From NCBI GenBank assembly GCA_030653505.1, contig JAURZK010000092.1, forward strand, positions 1 to 47,833: 47,833 nucleotides of DNA. The letters are read 5' to 3'. Position 1 is the first letter of the stretch; every line of letters begins with the position of its first letter. The position numbers and the translations under genes are program-made. The DNA is from Rubrivivax sp. (GTDB taxonomy: Bacteria > Pseudomonadota > Gammaproteobacteria > Burkholderiales > Burkholderiaceae_C). Below the pieces are notes generated by a model that made no database searches, was not told the DNA's origin, and saw nothing but the letters and a program-made list of their open reading frames with translations. Shown piece by piece: positions 24,420-33,672 of the stretch.

Positions 24420-25193
24420 ATGAGCATCAAGACCGCCACCCTCAACGGCGTGGCCACCATCGAGATCGCGCGGCCCGAGAAGAAGAACGCCCTCACCGTG
24501 GCCATGTACGAGGCGATGACGGCGGCGATCCACGCCGCCAAGGCCGACCCGGCGGTGCGCGCGGTGCTGATCACCGGGCAGCCGGGCGTCTTCACCTCGG
24601 GCAACGACATCGAGGACTTCATGACGCGCGCCCCGGGCCAGGGCAGCGACGCGATGGACTCGCCGGTCTTCCTGTTCATGCGCGCGCTGCTCGACTGCGA
24701 CAAGCCGGTGGTCGCCGCCGTCACCGGTGCGGCCGTGGGCATCGGCACGACGATGCTGCTGCACTGCGATTTCGTCTACGTCAGCGACGAGGCGCGGCTG
24801 GCCATGCCTTTCGTCGCCCTGGGCCTGGTGCCCGAGTTCGGTTCCAGCCTGGTGGTGCCGCAGCTGATGGGCCTTCGCCGCGCGGCCGAGAAGCTGCTGC
24901 TGGGCGACCCCTTCACGCCCGAGCAGGCGGTGGAGTGCGGCATCGCCAACGCCGTGCTGCCCGCCGGCGAGGTGGTGAACCACGCCCGGCGCGTGGCCGA
25001 GCGCTTCAACACGCTGCCGCCCGGCGCCGTGCGCGAAGCCAAGCAGCTGATGCGTGCGCCGCAGCACAAGATGCTGCTGGAAGTCATCGCCACCGAAGGT
25101 GAACTCTTTGCAAGACGCCTGCGCAGCCCCGAGGCGATGGAGGCCTTCCAGGCCTTCTTCCAGAAGCGCAAGCCCGACTTCTCCAAGTTCTGA
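24420..25193 (+). CDS. Enoyl-CoA hydratase/isomerase family protein
   Basis: A 257-residue crotonase-fold enzyme. The oxyanion-hole segments are GVFTSGNDIEDF (near 58) and GAAVGIGTTMLLHCD (near 101); the catalytic glutamate of true hydratases is expected near LGLVPEFGSS. The start ATG at 24420 is preceded by AGGAGA. It is the fourth enzyme of the beta-oxidation operon and could act as a hydratase or as an enoyl-CoA isomerase, which would duplicate or complement the domain in the 798-residue enzyme. The SGNH hydrolase gene follows after two bases. Confidence 0.9.
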   Translation: MSIKTATLNGVATIEIARPEKKNALTVAMYEAMTAAIHAAKADPAVRAVLITGQPGVFTSGNDIEDFMTRAPGQGSDAMDSPVFLFMRALLDCDKPVVAAVTGAAVGIGTTMLLHCDFVYVSDEARLAMPFVALGLVPEFGSSLVVPQLMGLRRAAEKLLLGDPFTPEQAVECGIANAVLPAGEVVNHARRVAERFNTLPPGAVREAKQLMRAPQHKMLLEVIATEGELFARRLRSPEAMEAFQAFFQKRKPDFSKF

Positions 25194-25195
25194 CC

Positions 25196-25939
25196 ATGTC
25201 ACTCACCGTCAAGCTTGCCCTCAGCCCGCTGCTCGTCGCGCAGGCGTTGCTGACGCGACGGCGCTTGCCGCGCCTGGCCGAACCCGAGGGTGAGCGCCAA
25301 GGCGAAACCGGCGCTGCCGAGGCCACCCTGCTGCGCCTGCTGATCGCCGGCGATTCGTCGGCCGCCGGTGTCGGTGTGGTCACGCAGCGCGACGCCCTGG
25401 CCGCGCAGCTGGCCGAACGCCTGGCCGAAGGCGGTGCGCTGCGTGTGCGCTGGCGCCTGGTGGCGAAGTCGGGCCTGAACACGGCGCAGACGCTGCACGT
25501 GTTGCAGCGCGACGCGACGCCGCCGCTGGCCGACCTTGCGGTGGTGGTGACCGGGGTCAACGACGTCGTCGACCAGGTGCCCTCGCACCACGCCGTGTCG
25601 TCGCGCGAGACGCTGGCCAACTGGCTGCGCAACGCCCATGGCGTGCAGCACGTCGTGTTTGCGCCGTTGCCGCCCATCCACCACTTCCCCGGCCTGCCGC
25701 AGCCCTTGCGCTGGGTGGCCGGCAGCGACGCGCGCCGTCACAACCTGGCGCTGCAGCGCTGGGTGCGCACACGAGGCGACGTGTCCTGCGTCGACATGGA
25801 AATGCCGCTGAACCGCGGCGTGATGGCCGCCGACGGCTTCCACCCCGGCGTGCCGGTCTACCGCTATTGCGCAGCGGCCATCGCGCAGCACGTGGCCGCC
25901 CATGTGCTGCCCCACCTCCACCTCGAAGGCCCCAAATGA
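25196..25939 (+). CDS. SGNH/GDSL-type hydrolase
   Basis: A 247-residue SGNH-fold esterase. Block I is IAGDSSAAGVG (nucleophile Ser near residue 54), block III is TGVNDV and block V is DGFHPG with the catalytic His. The first 20 residues are mildly hydrophobic, but I see no clear cleavage site, so its location is uncertain. It starts two bases after the hydratase stop and overlaps the SDR gene by four bases, so it is part of the operon. It may release acyl groups from esters or act as a thioesterase feeding beta-oxidation. Confidence 0.82.
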   Translation: MSLTVKLALSPLLVAQALLTRRRLPRLAEPEGERQGETGAAEATLLRLLIAGDSSAAGVGVVTQRDALAAQLAERLAEGGALRVRWRLVAKSGLNTAQTLHVLQRDATPPLADLAVVVTGVNDVVDQVPSHHAVSSRETLANWLRNAHGVQHVVFAPLPPIHHFPGLPQPLRWVAGSDARRHNLALQRWVRTRGDVSCVDMEMPLNRGVMAADGFHPGVPVYRYCAAAIAQHVAAHVLPHLHLEGPK

Positions 25940-26775
25940 GCACGCGCACGCTGCAAGGCAAGACCATCGTCGTCACCGGCGCCAGCCGTGGCATCGGGCT
26001 GGCCATCGCCAAACGCGCCGCCGCCGACGGCGCCAACCTCGTGCTGCTGGCCAAGACGGTGGAACCCAACCCCAAGCTGCCCGGCACGCTGGCCAGTGCC
26101 GCCGCCGAGGTCGAGGCTGCCGGGGGTCAGGCATTGGCGGTACAGACCGACATCCCCGACGAAAACGCCGTGGCGGCTGCGGTGGCCGCGGCGGTGGCAC
26201 GTTTCGGTGGCATCGACATCCTCGTCAACAACGCCAGCGCCATCAGCCTCACGCCCACCGCGGCCACGCCGATGAAGCGCTTCGACCTGATGTTCGGCGT
26301 CAACGTGCGCGGCACGTATGCGTGCACCCAGGCCTGCCTGGCTGAACTGACGAAGAGCGCCAAGGCCGGTCGCAACCCGCACGTGCTGAACATGAGCCCG
26401 CCGCTCAGTATGAAAGAGCACTGGTTCAAGGGTCACGTCGCCTACACCATGGCCAAGTACGGCATGAGCGAGTGCACGCTGGGCCACGCCGGGGAGTTCC
26501 GCCCGCTGGGCATTGCCGTTAACAGCCTTTGGCCGCGCACGGCAATTGCCACCGCGGCGATGCAGATGATTCCGGGTGTCGACCTGAACCTGTGCCGCAA
26601 GCCCGAGATCCTGGCCGACGCGGCCTGGTTCATCCTCACCAGCGACGCGAAGACGACCACCGGGCAGTTTTTCATCGACGACGAACTGCTGGCGCAGCAC
26701 GGCATTACCGACCTGGAGGGCTATTCGGTCAAGCCGGGCACGAAAAACTTCATCCCCGACTTCTTCATCGACTGA
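25936..26775 (+). CDS. Short-chain dehydrogenase/reductase (HSDL2-like)
   Basis: A 279-residue SDR. The NAD(P)-binding motif TGASRGIG is at about 14-21, NNAS at about 100, and the catalytic YxxxK in VAYTMAKYG. The insert KTVEPNPKLPGTL after the second strand and the NMSPPLSMKEHWFKGH stretch resemble the hydroxysteroid-dehydrogenase-like 2 (HSDL2) group of SDRs linked to fatty-acid metabolism. It overlaps the SGNH gene by ATGA and ends the operon. The substrate is probably a hydroxyacyl or related alcohol, but this is inferred. Confidence 0.87.
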   Translation: MSTRTLQGKTIVVTGASRGIGLAIAKRAAADGANLVLLAKTVEPNPKLPGTLASAAAEVEAAGGQALAVQTDIPDENAVAAAVAAAVARFGGIDILVNNASAISLTPTAATPMKRFDLMFGVNVRGTYACTQACLAELTKSAKAGRNPHVLNMSPPLSMKEHWFKGHVAYTMAKYGMSECTLGHAGEFRPLGIAVNSLWPRTAIATAAMQMIPGVDLNLCRKPEILADAAWFILTSDAKTTTGQFFIDDELLAQHGITDLEGYSVKPGTKNFIPDFFID

Positions 26776-26804
26776 AGGCCCAAATGAAGGCCGTGAGCGC
26801 GGCC

Positions 26805-27848
26805 TCAGGCGGCAGAAGCGGCCACGCCGCACTTGGGGCAGTAGCGGAAGAACACGTTCTTGCGCGTGCTGCAGGCGCTGCAATGGTCGAACAGCGTCAT
26901 GCCGCAGTGCACGCAGAAGTCGGCCGCCACGTCGCCCGTGCTCAGCACCGGCCGCTCGCAGCCCGGGCAGACGCCGGCGCCCAGCTTCTTCAGCGCGTCT
27001 TCGTGGGTCAGTGACTGCCGGCGCTGCACCTCGGTCTGCTGTTCGACCTGCTGGCGCCGCGCCAGGTAGCGGCGCATGGCCTTGATGACGTAGTGGCCGC
27101 CGACCGCCGTGAGCAGCACGCCCACGGCATAACGTACGTAGCCACCGTAGCTGGGCAGGTAGGGCACCAGTTCGAAGAAGAAGGTGAAGGCCGCGAAGAG
27201 CACGAAGCCGCGCATCAGCGGCCAGTAGTCGCTGCCGCGTCTGCGCGCCACCAGCCAGGCGGCCACGCCCAGCAGCGGCAGCGTCAGCGCCAGGCGCACG
27301 CCGAAGATGCGCAGCTCCTGCATGAAATACGCACGGTCGTAGGCCGACTGCGCCGCGCGCAGCAGTTCGCCCTGCACCTCGTGCTGCTGGCGCAGCGCCT
27401 GGCGGGCCTGCAGTGCGTGGCTCTGCAGCGCCTCGGTGGCGGCCTGGGTCTCGCGTTGGCGCGCCTGCAGCTGGTCGAGTTCACGTGTGCGCTGCATCAC
27501 CTCGGCATCCTGCCGGGCGTCGCTGGTGGCAGTGCGCGCGGCCAGCCAGTTGGCGTAGGCGGTGCGCGCCGAGTCCTTGGCGTTGGCCGCAGCGGTGGCT
27601 TCGAGCCGCGCGCGCGCCAGCTGGTCGTCCAGCTCAACGCCGCGCTTGTCCAGCCGATTGATCTGCTCGCGCGTTTGCGCCAGCGTCGCCGCGTCGGCGA
27701 ACTGCTCCACGCTGAGCGGCTGCTCAAGGCGCGGCAAGTCGGCCACGATCTTGCCGCCCAGCCCCACCAGGAAGCCGGCAAAGGCGAACGAGATCAGCCA
27801 CATCGTCGCGGCGAACAGCCGCTCGGGCACACGCAGGAACTTGAACAT
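26805..27848 (-). CDS. Membrane protein with coiled coil and C-terminal zinc ribbons
   Basis: A 347-residue protein I do not recognise by name. An N-terminal membrane segment (about residues 12-36) is followed by a long charged Ala/Gln/Arg-rich coiled coil (about 48-170), then hydrophobic segments at about 178-197, 207-224 and 235-250, and a cytoplasmic-looking tail. The tail contains paired zinc-binding knuckles: CPGCERP, CVHCGM, CSACS and CPKCG. It may sense or scaffold something at the inner membrane. The reading frame is open far upstream into the thioesterase gene, but the ATG at 27848 begins a natural N-terminus. It is convergent with the beta-oxidation operon. Confidence 0.72.
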   Translation of the reverse strand: MFKFLRVPERLFAATMWLISFAFAGFLVGLGGKIVADLPRLEQPLSVEQFADAATLAQTREQINRLDKRGVELDDQLARARLEATAAANAKDSARTAYANWLAARTATSDARQDAEVMQRTRELDQLQARQRETQAATEALQSHALQARQALRQQHEVQGELLRAAQSAYDRAYFMQELRIFGVRLALTLPLLGVAAWLVARRRGSDYWPLMRGFVLFAAFTFFFELVPYLPSYGGYVRYAVGVLLTAVGGHYVIKAMRRYLARRQQVEQQTEVQRRQSLTHEDALKKLGAGVCPGCERPVLSTGDVAADFCVHCGMTLFDHCSACSTRKNVFFRYCPKCGVAASAA

Positions 27849-27871
27849 GGCGGGCGCCCGGGTGCTGCTCT

Positions 27872-28288
27872 TCAGCGCGGCACGGGGCGCGGCTGACCCT
27901 TCAGGTCGATGGCCACGTAGGTCAGGTCGGCCTCGGTCACCTTCACCACCTGCAGGTCGGCCGGGTTGCGTTCCGCATAGACCTCGACGTGCACGCTGAC
28001 GCTGGTGTTGCCGATGCGCGTGACTCGGGCGTAGAAGCTCAGCAGGTCGCCTATCGACACCGGCTGCTTGAAGATGAACTGGTTCACCGCCACGGTGGCG
28101 ATGCGGCCCTTGGCGATGCGCACCGGCAGCACGGCGCCGGCGAGGTCGACCTGGGCCATGATCCAGCCGCCGAAGACGTCGCCGTTGGCGTTGGCGTCGG
28201 CGGGCATGGGCATCACGCGCAGCACGAGCTCGGCGCCATTGGGCAGCGTGGCCGGGGCCATGCGGGGGGTGGGAAGGGCTTCGGTCAT
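27872..28288 (-). CDS. YciA-like acyl-CoA thioesterase
   Basis: A 138-residue hotdog-fold thioesterase. The motif [20 protein letters not shown] (about 34-53) contains the conserved Asn/Asp and Gly-Gly-Trp of the YciA/BACH group, and [16 protein letters not shown] follows. It hydrolyses acyl-CoA to the free acid and CoA in the cytoplasm. It is divergent from the ABC exporter gene (39 bases between starts) and 23 bases ahead of the zinc-ribbon gene on the same strand, with which it may be co-transcribed. Confidence 0.9.
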   Translation of the reverse strand: MTEALPTPRMAPATLPNGAELVLRVMPMPADANANGDVFGGWIMAQVDLAGAVLPVRIAKGRIATVAVNQFIFKQPVSIGDLLSFYARVTRIGNTSVSVHVEVYAERNPADLQVVKVTEADLTYVAIDLKGQPRPVPR

Positions 28289-28327
28289 CGGCGGGCTGCC
28301 TGTATGGTGCGCGGCGACAATCACCGC

Positions 28328-30145
28328 ATGCGCTCCACTGTAGCCGCTCGCTCGGCACCTGTAATCGACGACCCCGCCCACCGCCGTTCCGATTGGGGCA
28401 CGCTGGCCAAGCTGCTGCCCTACCTGTGGCAGTACCGCTGGCGCGTGGGCATCGCATTGGCCTTCCTGCTGGCGGCCAAGGTCGCCAACGTCGGCGTGCC
28501 GCTGCTGCTGAAGAACCTGGTCGACGCGCTGGCCTTCAAGCCGGGTGACGCGGTGGCAGTGCTGGTGGTGCCCATCGGCCTGCTGGTGGCCTACGGCGGT
28601 CTGCGGCTGAGCACCACGCTCTTCACCGAGCTGCGTGAGCTGATCTTCGCCAAGGCCACCGAAGGCACGGCGCGCAGCATCAGCCTGCAGGTCTTCCGCC
28701 ACCTGCACGCCTTGAGCCTGCGCTTCCACCTCGAACGCCAGACCGGCGGCATGTCACGCGACATCGAACGCGGCACGCGCGCCGTGCACTCGCTGATCTC
28801 GTATTCGCTCTACAGCATCGTGCCCACGCTGATCGAGGTGACGATGGTGCTGACGCTGCTGGCGGTGAAGTTCGACGCCTGGTTCGCGTGGATCACCATC
28901 GCCGCGCTCGTCGTCTACATCACCTTCACGATCATCGTCACGGAATGGCGCACGCAGTTCCGCAAGCAGATGAACGAACTCGACAGCACCGCGCACAGCC
29001 GCGCCATCGACGCGCTGCTGAACTACGAGACGGTGAAGTACTTCAACAACGAGGACTTCGAGGCCAGGCGCTACGACGAGAACCTGGAGAAGCTGCGCCG
29101 CGCGTCTCTGAAGAGCCAGAGCACGCTGAGCCTGCTCAACACCGGCCAGCAACTCATCATCGCCACCGCGCTGGTGGCCATGCTGTGGCGCGCCACCGCG
29201 GGTGTCGTCGAAGGGCGCATGACGCTGGGCGACCTGGTGATGGTGAATGCCTTCATGATCCAGCTCTACATCCCGCTGAACTTCCTGGGCGTGATCTACC
29301 GCGAGATCAAGCAGAGCCTGACCGACCTCGACAAGATGTTCACGCTGCTGGAGCGCAACCGTGAGGTCGACGACGTGCCCGGTGCGCCAGCGCTGGTGGT
29401 GACGCAGGGCCATGTGCGTTTCGAGCACGTGAGCTTCGCCTACGACCCGGCGCGGCCGATCCTGCACGACGTGAGCTTCGAGATCCCGCCGGGCAAGACG
29501 GTGGCCGTGGTCGGGCCTTCGGGCGCCGGCAAGAGCACGCTGGCGCGGCTGCTCTACCGCTTCTACGACATCACCGGCGGCCACATCAGCATCGACGGCC
29601 AGGAACTGCGCTCGGTGAAGCAGACCAGCCTGCGCGGCGCCATCGGCATCGTGCCGCAGGACACCGTGCTCTTCAACGACACGGTGGAATACAACATCGC
29701 CTACGGCCGCCCCGGCGCCACGCGCGAAGAGGTGGAAGCCGCGGCCAGGGCTGCGCACATCCACGACTTCATCGCCGGCACGCCCAAGGGCTACGACACG
29801 ATGGTCGGTGAACGCGGGCTGAAGCTGTCGGGCGGCGAGAAGCAGCGTGTGGCCATCGCGCGCACGCTGCTGAAGAACCCGCCCATCCTGATCTTCGACG
29901 AGGCCACCTCGGCACTGGACTCGGCCAACGAACGTGCCATCCAGGCCGAGCTGCGCAGCGTCTCGCAGGGCAAGACGGCGCTGGTCATCGCGCACCGTCT
30001 CAGCACGGTGGTCGACGCGCACGAGATCGTGGTGCTGGACGCCGGCCGCGTCGTGGAACGCGGGCCGCACGCCGAACTGCTGGCGCGCGGCGGACGTTAC
30101 GCCGAGATGTGGCGGCTGCAGCAGAGCGGGCAGGACGGGGGCTGA
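28328..30145 (+). CDS. Atm1/HMT1-type ABC exporter (permease fused to ATPase)
   Basis: A 605-residue half-transporter. The membrane domain (about residues 25-330) has six expected helices and the ATM1-like stretch [20 protein letters not shown]. The ATPase domain has Walker [10 protein letters not shown], the signature [14 protein letters not shown] and Walker [13 protein letters not shown]. Bacterial Atm1 proteins export glutathione-linked sulfur or metal compounds, related to mitochondrial Atm1 in iron-sulfur cluster supply. I chose the ATG at 28328 because the conserved N-terminus begins there; the frame is open upstream through the divergent thioesterase gene. It could be relevant to sulfur handling in this organism, but that is only a possibility. 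Confidence 0.9.
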   Translation: MRSTVAARSAPVIDDPAHRRSDWGTLAKLLPYLWQYRWRVGIALAFLLAAKVANVGVPLLLKNLVDALAFKPGDAVAVLVVPIGLLVAYGGLRLSTTLFTELRELIFAKATEGTARSISLQVFRHLHALSLRFHLERQTGGMSRDIERGTRAVHSLISYSLYSIVPTLIEVTMVLTLLAVKFDAWFAWITIAALVVYITFTIIVTEWRTQFRKQMNELDSTAHSRAIDALLNYETVKYFNNEDFEARRYDENLEKLRRASLKSQSTLSLLNTGQQLIIATALVAMLWRATAGVVEGRMTLGDLVMVNAFMIQLYIPLNFLGVIYREIKQSLTDLDKMFTLLERNREVDDVPGAPALVVTQGHVRFEHVSFAYDPARPILHDVSFEIPPGKTVAVVGPSGAGKSTLARLLYRFYDITGGHISIDGQELRSVKQTSLRGAIGIVPQDTVLFNDTVEYNIAYGRPGATREEVEAAARAAHIHDFIAGTPKGYDTMVGERGLKLSGGEKQRVAIARTLLKNPPILIFDEATSALDSANERAIQAELRSVSQGKTALVIAHRLSTVVDAHEIVVLDAGRVVERGPHAELLARGGRYAEMWRLQQSGQDGG

Positions 30146-30175
30146 GCCCCGCCCGCGGCCGCGGCGCCGCGCCGG

Positions 30176-30640
30176 TCAGCGGCCGTGGCGACGGTCGTTG
30201 CGATCGTCACGGTGGTCGTGTCGCACATCGCGGCGGTCGTGACGACGGTCGTCACGACGGTCGTAGCGGTTCGGGACGCCGTCGCCGTCACGGTCCCAGC
30301 GCGGGTTGTAGACGCGGTCGTAGCGGTTCGGGATGCCGTCGCGGTCGGCGTCGTGCCAGCCGGTGCGGTGCACGGCGCGGCCCGGCACGACGTAGACCGG
30401 AGGCGCGTAGGCGCGCGGCGCGTAGACCTGGGGCACATAGACCTGGGGCGCGTAGACCCGCGGGGCGTAGACCGGCGTGACGTAGTGGCGGGGCTGAATC
30501 AACGGGCTGCCGACGACCACGCCGATCTGCGGGCTGCCGATGGTGACGGCCCACTGCACTTCGGCGCGGTTGCCGGCGTGTGCGGCGCCAGCGGCCAGGA
30601 CGCCGGCCAGGGTGAAGGCGGCGAGATACTTGCTGTTCAT
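30176..30640 (-). CDS. Exported low-complexity protein with EF-hand-like calcium repeats
   Basis: A 154-residue protein with a signal peptide (1-22, AHA cleavage). After a short beta-rich part come repeated VYAP units (about residues 58-85), then two Asp-rich loops, DADRDGIPNRYD and DRDGDGVPNRYD, which resemble thrombospondin type-3 calcium-binding repeats. The C-terminus is a run of Asp/Arg/His (RRDDRRHDRRDVRHDHRDD). No function can be assigned. The protein should be in the periplasm or outer membrane and could bind calcium. It is divergent from the LysR gene, with 180 bases between them. Confidence 0.75.
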   Translation of the reverse strand: MNSKYLAAFTLAGVLAAGAAHAGNRAEVQWAVTIGSPQIGVVVGSPLIQPRHYVTPVYAPRVYAPQVYVPQVYAPRAYAPPVYVVPGRAVHRTGWHDADRDGIPNRYDRVYNPRWDRDGDGVPNRYDRRDDRRHDRRDVRHDHRDDRNDRRHGR

Positions 30641-30820
30641 GCGTCGTACTCCTTGGTTGCTTGCTGCGCCCGCCGATGCGGTGCCACCCGCCCACAACGC
30701 CCGCCGCGCCGGGGTGGACCACGACTTCAAGGTCAAGCTGACGTAAAGCTGTGTGGCTGGCCGTGAGCGGGTGCAAACCCCGGCGCGGGTCGCGCAAGCC
30801 CGCCCGATACACTCGCCGCC

Positions 30821-31756
30821 GTGGAAACCAAGTGGCTCGAGGACTTCGTGAGCCTGGCCGAGACGCGCAGCTTCTCGCGCTCGGCGCAGCTGCGGCACGT
30901 CACGCAGCCGGCGTTTTCGCGCCGCATCCAGGCGCTGGAGGCCTGGGCCGGCATCGACCTCGTCGACCGTTCGTCCTACCCCACGCGCCTCACGCCCGCC
31001 GGCGAAACCTTCCACGCCCAGGCGCTGGAGGTGCTGGACGCCCTGCAGGCGGCGCGCAATCTGATGCGCAGCCACCAGGTGGCCGGGCAGGACATGATCG
31101 AGTTCGCGGTGCCGCACACGCTGGCCTTCACCTTCTTCCCGCACTGGATCACCGGGATCAATCGCGACCTGCGGCCACATTTCGGTGCGTTGAAGACGCG
31201 GCTGACGGCGCTGAACGTGCACGACGCCGTGCTGCGCCTGACCGAGGGCGGGTGCGACCTGCTCATCGCGTACCACCACGCCAGCCAGCCGCTGCAGATC
31301 AACGCCGAGCGCTACGAGATGCTGAGCCTGGGCCACGAGACGCTGGCGCCCTACGCCAAGGCCGACGCCGAAGGCCGGCCGCTGTTCACCTTGCCCGGCC
31401 GGCCGGGCCAGGCCGTGCCCTTCCTGGGCTTCGCCTCGGGCGCATACATGGCGCGGCTGGTCGAGGTCATCCTCAAGCAGTCGGCCACGCCGCCGGCGCT
31501 GGAACCCATCTACGAGACCGACATGGCCGAGGGCCTGAAGGCGATGGCGCTCGAAGGCCATGGCCTGGCCTTCCTGCCGCACAGCTCGGTGCGCAGGGAA
31601 CTGCGGGCGCGCCGGCTCGTGCCGGCGGCGCCGGCCGGGCAGTTGAGCCTGACGATGGAGGTGCGCATCTACCGCGAAAGGCCTCAGGCGGCGCGCCACG
31701 TCAAGCCGGCGGTGCAGGCGCTGTGGAGTTTCCTGGGCGCCCCGGGTCAACCCTAG
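30821..31756 (+). CDS. LysR-family regulator, HypT/YjiE-like
   Basis: A 311-residue LysR-type regulator. The N-terminus METKWLEDFVSLAETRSFSR and the HTH HVTQPAFSRRIQALE match the HypT (YjiE) subgroup, known in E. coli for the response to hypochlorite. The effector domain covers about residues 90-300. The start is GTG. The gene lies 210 bases upstream of gltI on the same strand, so it may control the transporter, or may be independent of it. Assignment to the HypT group is from memory of the E. coli sequence. Confidence 0.82.
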   Translation: METKWLEDFVSLAETRSFSRSAQLRHVTQPAFSRRIQALEAWAGIDLVDRSSYPTRLTPAGETFHAQALEVLDALQAARNLMRSHQVAGQDMIEFAVPHTLAFTFFPHWITGINRDLRPHFGALKTRLTALNVHDAVLRLTEGGCDLLIAYHHASQPLQINAERYEMLSLGHETLAPYAKADAEGRPLFTLPGRPGQAVPFLGFASGAYMARLVEVILKQSATPPALEPIYETDMAEGLKAMALEGHGLAFLPHSSVRRELRARRLVPAAPAGQLSLTMEVRIYRERPQAARHVKPAVQALWSFLGAPGQP

Positions 31757-31861
31757 GCTGTCAACGCGCAGCTACCAGGGTGGCGTTGAGGGATACGCGG
31801 CGTCGCGCCGCACCTGCCCTCTTGTACCCGCTGCCCGTGCCCTGCACTGGTGCTACTGTCC

Positions 31862-31877
31862 TGGCCCGCGGCTTGCA
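31862..31877 (+). promoter_or_regulatory. Candidate sigma-54 promoter of gltIJKL
   Basis: TGGC (31862-31865) and TTGCA (31873-31877) are separated by exactly 7 bases, giving the GG-N10-GC spacing of -24/-12 promoters. It lies about 90 bases before the gltI start. Acidic amino-acid transporters are under sigma-54 control in pseudomonads. In GC-rich DNA chance matches are possible. Confidence 0.42.
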
Positions 31878-31966
31878 TCTGCTGTTTGCGAGGCACGGGC
31901 TTCCCCCCGTCCAGTGCCCCTGGCCGGCTTCCTAGAATCAAGTTTCGAGCCTCAAAAGGAGAACCC

Positions 31967-32860
31967 ATGAAGAAGATGTTGTTCGTGCTGGCCACCGTCG
32001 CGCTGGCTGCCGGGGCCGCGCAGGCCGACACGCTGGCCAAGATCAAGACCAGCGGTGCCGCGACGATGGGCGTGCGCGAGTCGTCGGGCGCGCTGAGCTA
32101 CACGCTGGGCGACGGCAAGTACGCCGGCTTCCACGTCGAGATCTGCCAGCGTGTGCTGGCCGACGTGCAGAAGGGCCTGGGCCTGCCCAGGCTCGACGTC
32201 AAGTACCAGGCCGTGACCTCGCAGAACCGCATCCCGCTGGTGCAGAACGGCACCGTGGACATCGAGTGCGGCAGCACCACCAACAACGCCACGCGCCAGA
32301 AGGACGTGAGCTTCGCCGTCACCACCTACGTCGAAGAGGTGCGCATCGCGGTGAAGGCCAACTCGGGCATCACCAGCATCGCGCAGCTGGCCGGCAAGAA
32401 CGTGGCCACCACCACCGGCACCACCAGCGTGCAGCTGCTGCGCAAGCACGAGCGCGCCAACAACATCGACTTCAAGGAAGTCTTCGGCAAGGACCACGCC
32501 GACAGCTTCCTGCTGATGGAAAGCGGCCGCGCCGACGCCTTCGTGATGGACGGCCAGATCCTGGCCGGCAACATCGCCAAGGCCAAGAGCCCGGCCGACT
32601 TCAGGATCGTCGGCGAGGTGCTCTCGGTCGAGCCCATCGCGATCATGATCCGCAAGGACGACCCGGCCTTCAAGAAGGCGGTCGACGACAGCATCATCGC
32701 GATGATGAAGAGCGGCGACATCGCCAAGCTCTACGACAAGTGGTTCCTGCAGCCCATCCCCCCGAGCAACACCAAGGTCGGCCTGCCGCTGAGCGACGCC
32801 ACGAAGGCTGCCTGGGCACAGCCCAACGACAAGCCGGTCGAGGACTACATGAAGAAGTGA
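31967..32860 (+). CDS. gltI: Glutamate/aspartate ABC transporter, substrate-binding protein
   Basis: A 297-residue periplasmic binding protein of the GltI/AatJ group. A signal peptide (1-20, AQA cleavage) is followed by LAKIKTSGAATMGVRESSGA, DIECGSTTNNATRQKDVSF and VATTTGTTSVQ, the typical ligand-binding stretches for glutamate and aspartate. The strong ribosome site AAAGGAG lies before the ATG. It is the first gene of a complete gltIJKL operon, with permease genes following after 61 bases. Confidence 0.94.
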   Translation: MKKMLFVLATVALAAGAAQADTLAKIKTSGAATMGVRESSGALSYTLGDGKYAGFHVEICQRVLADVQKGLGLPRLDVKYQAVTSQNRIPLVQNGTVDIECGSTTNNATRQKDVSFAVTTYVEEVRIAVKANSGITSIAQLAGKNVATTTGTTSVQLLRKHERANNIDFKEVFGKDHADSFLLMESGRADAFVMDGQILAGNIAKAKSPADFRIVGEVLSVEPIAIMIRKDDPAFKKAVDDSIIAMMKSGDIAKLYDKWFLQPIPPSNTKVGLPLSDATKAAWAQPNDKPVEDYMKK

Positions 32861-32921
32861 GCACCGCGGGCCCGCCGCGGCGGGCCTGACGGGCCAAGCG
32901 CACTGACCGGGGAGGGCCTGC

Positions 32922-33662
32922 GTGGCCACTTGGGACTGGCAGGTCTTCTGCAAGGAGACGACCACCGGCGAGGCGGCCAAGGGCTGCTTCGGCCGCGGTG
33001 GCGACATCACCTACCTCGACTGGATCCTCTCGGCCTGGGGCTGGACGCTCAGCGTGGCCGCCCTGGCGCTCATCGTGGCCGTGCTGGTGGGTTCGCTGAT
33101 GGGCATCCTGCGCACCGTGCCCGACAAGCGGCTGGTGGCCCTGGGCAACGCCTGGACCGAACTGTTCCGCAACATCCCGCTGCTGGTGCAGATCTTCCTC
33201 TGGTACCACGTGCTGCCGTCGCTGGTCAAGCCGCTGCAGGCCTTCCCGAGTTTCATCCTCGTCGTCTTCGCCCTGGGCTTCTTCACCAGCGCGCGCATCA
33301 GTGAACAGGTCAAGGCCGGCATCCAGGCGCTGCCGGGCGGCCAGCGCTACGCCGGGCTGGCGATGGGCCTGACGCTGCCGCAGACCTACCGCTACGTGCT
33401 GCTGCCGATGGCCTTCCGCATCGTCATCCCGCCGCTGACGAGCGAGAGCATGAACATCGTCAAGAACTCGTCGGTGGCGTTTGCGGTGAGCATCGCCGAG
33501 CTGACGATGTTCGCGATGCAGGCGGGCGAGGAGACCTCGCGCCCCGTCGAGATGTACCTCGCGGTCACCGCGCTCTACTTCGTCTCGGCCTTCACCATCA
33601 ACCGGGTGGCGCTGTTCATCGAGAACCGCGTGCGTGTGCCCGGCATGATCGGCTCGAAGTGA
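32922..33662 (+). CDS. gltJ: Glutamate/aspartate ABC transporter, permease 1
   Basis: A 246-residue inner-membrane permease of the HisMQ family. An N-terminal periplasmic segment (WDWQVFCKETTTGEAAKGC) precedes about five membrane helices. The EAA-like loop for contact with the ATPase is in RYAGLAMGLTLPQTYRYVLLPMAFR. The start is GTG with GGGGAGGG upstream. The two N-terminal cysteines (near 9 and 22) could form a periplasmic disulfide. gltK starts 10 bases after its stop. Confidence 0.93.
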   Translation: MATWDWQVFCKETTTGEAAKGCFGRGGDITYLDWILSAWGWTLSVAALALIVAVLVGSLMGILRTVPDKRLVALGNAWTELFRNIPLLVQIFLWYHVLPSLVKPLQAFPSFILVVFALGFFTSARISEQVKAGIQALPGGQRYAGLAMGLTLPQTYRYVLLPMAFRIVIPPLTSESMNIVKNSSVAFAVSIAELTMFAMQAGEETSRPVEMYLAVTALYFVSAFTINRVALFIENRVRVPGMIGSK

Positions 33663-33672
33663 GGTTCGGCAC

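Noticed and set aside
18688..25202. Long open frames on the minus strand opposite the beta-oxidation genes (609, 798, 567 and 276 codons)
   Set aside because: They mirror the strong third-position GC of the real genes, have low-complexity Ala/Gly/His/Arg composition and no domains; the plus strand carries conserved enzymes.
26805..28457. 550-codon frame joining the zinc-ribbon protein to an N-terminal extension
   Set aside because: The extension lies antisense or out of frame over the thioesterase gene; the natural N-terminus with a membrane helix starts at 27848.
30230..30480. Repeated short motifs resembling a CRISPR or tandem array
   Set aside because: They are in-frame codon repeats for the VYAP and DRDGDG units of an exported protein; spacers and equal-length repeats are missing.
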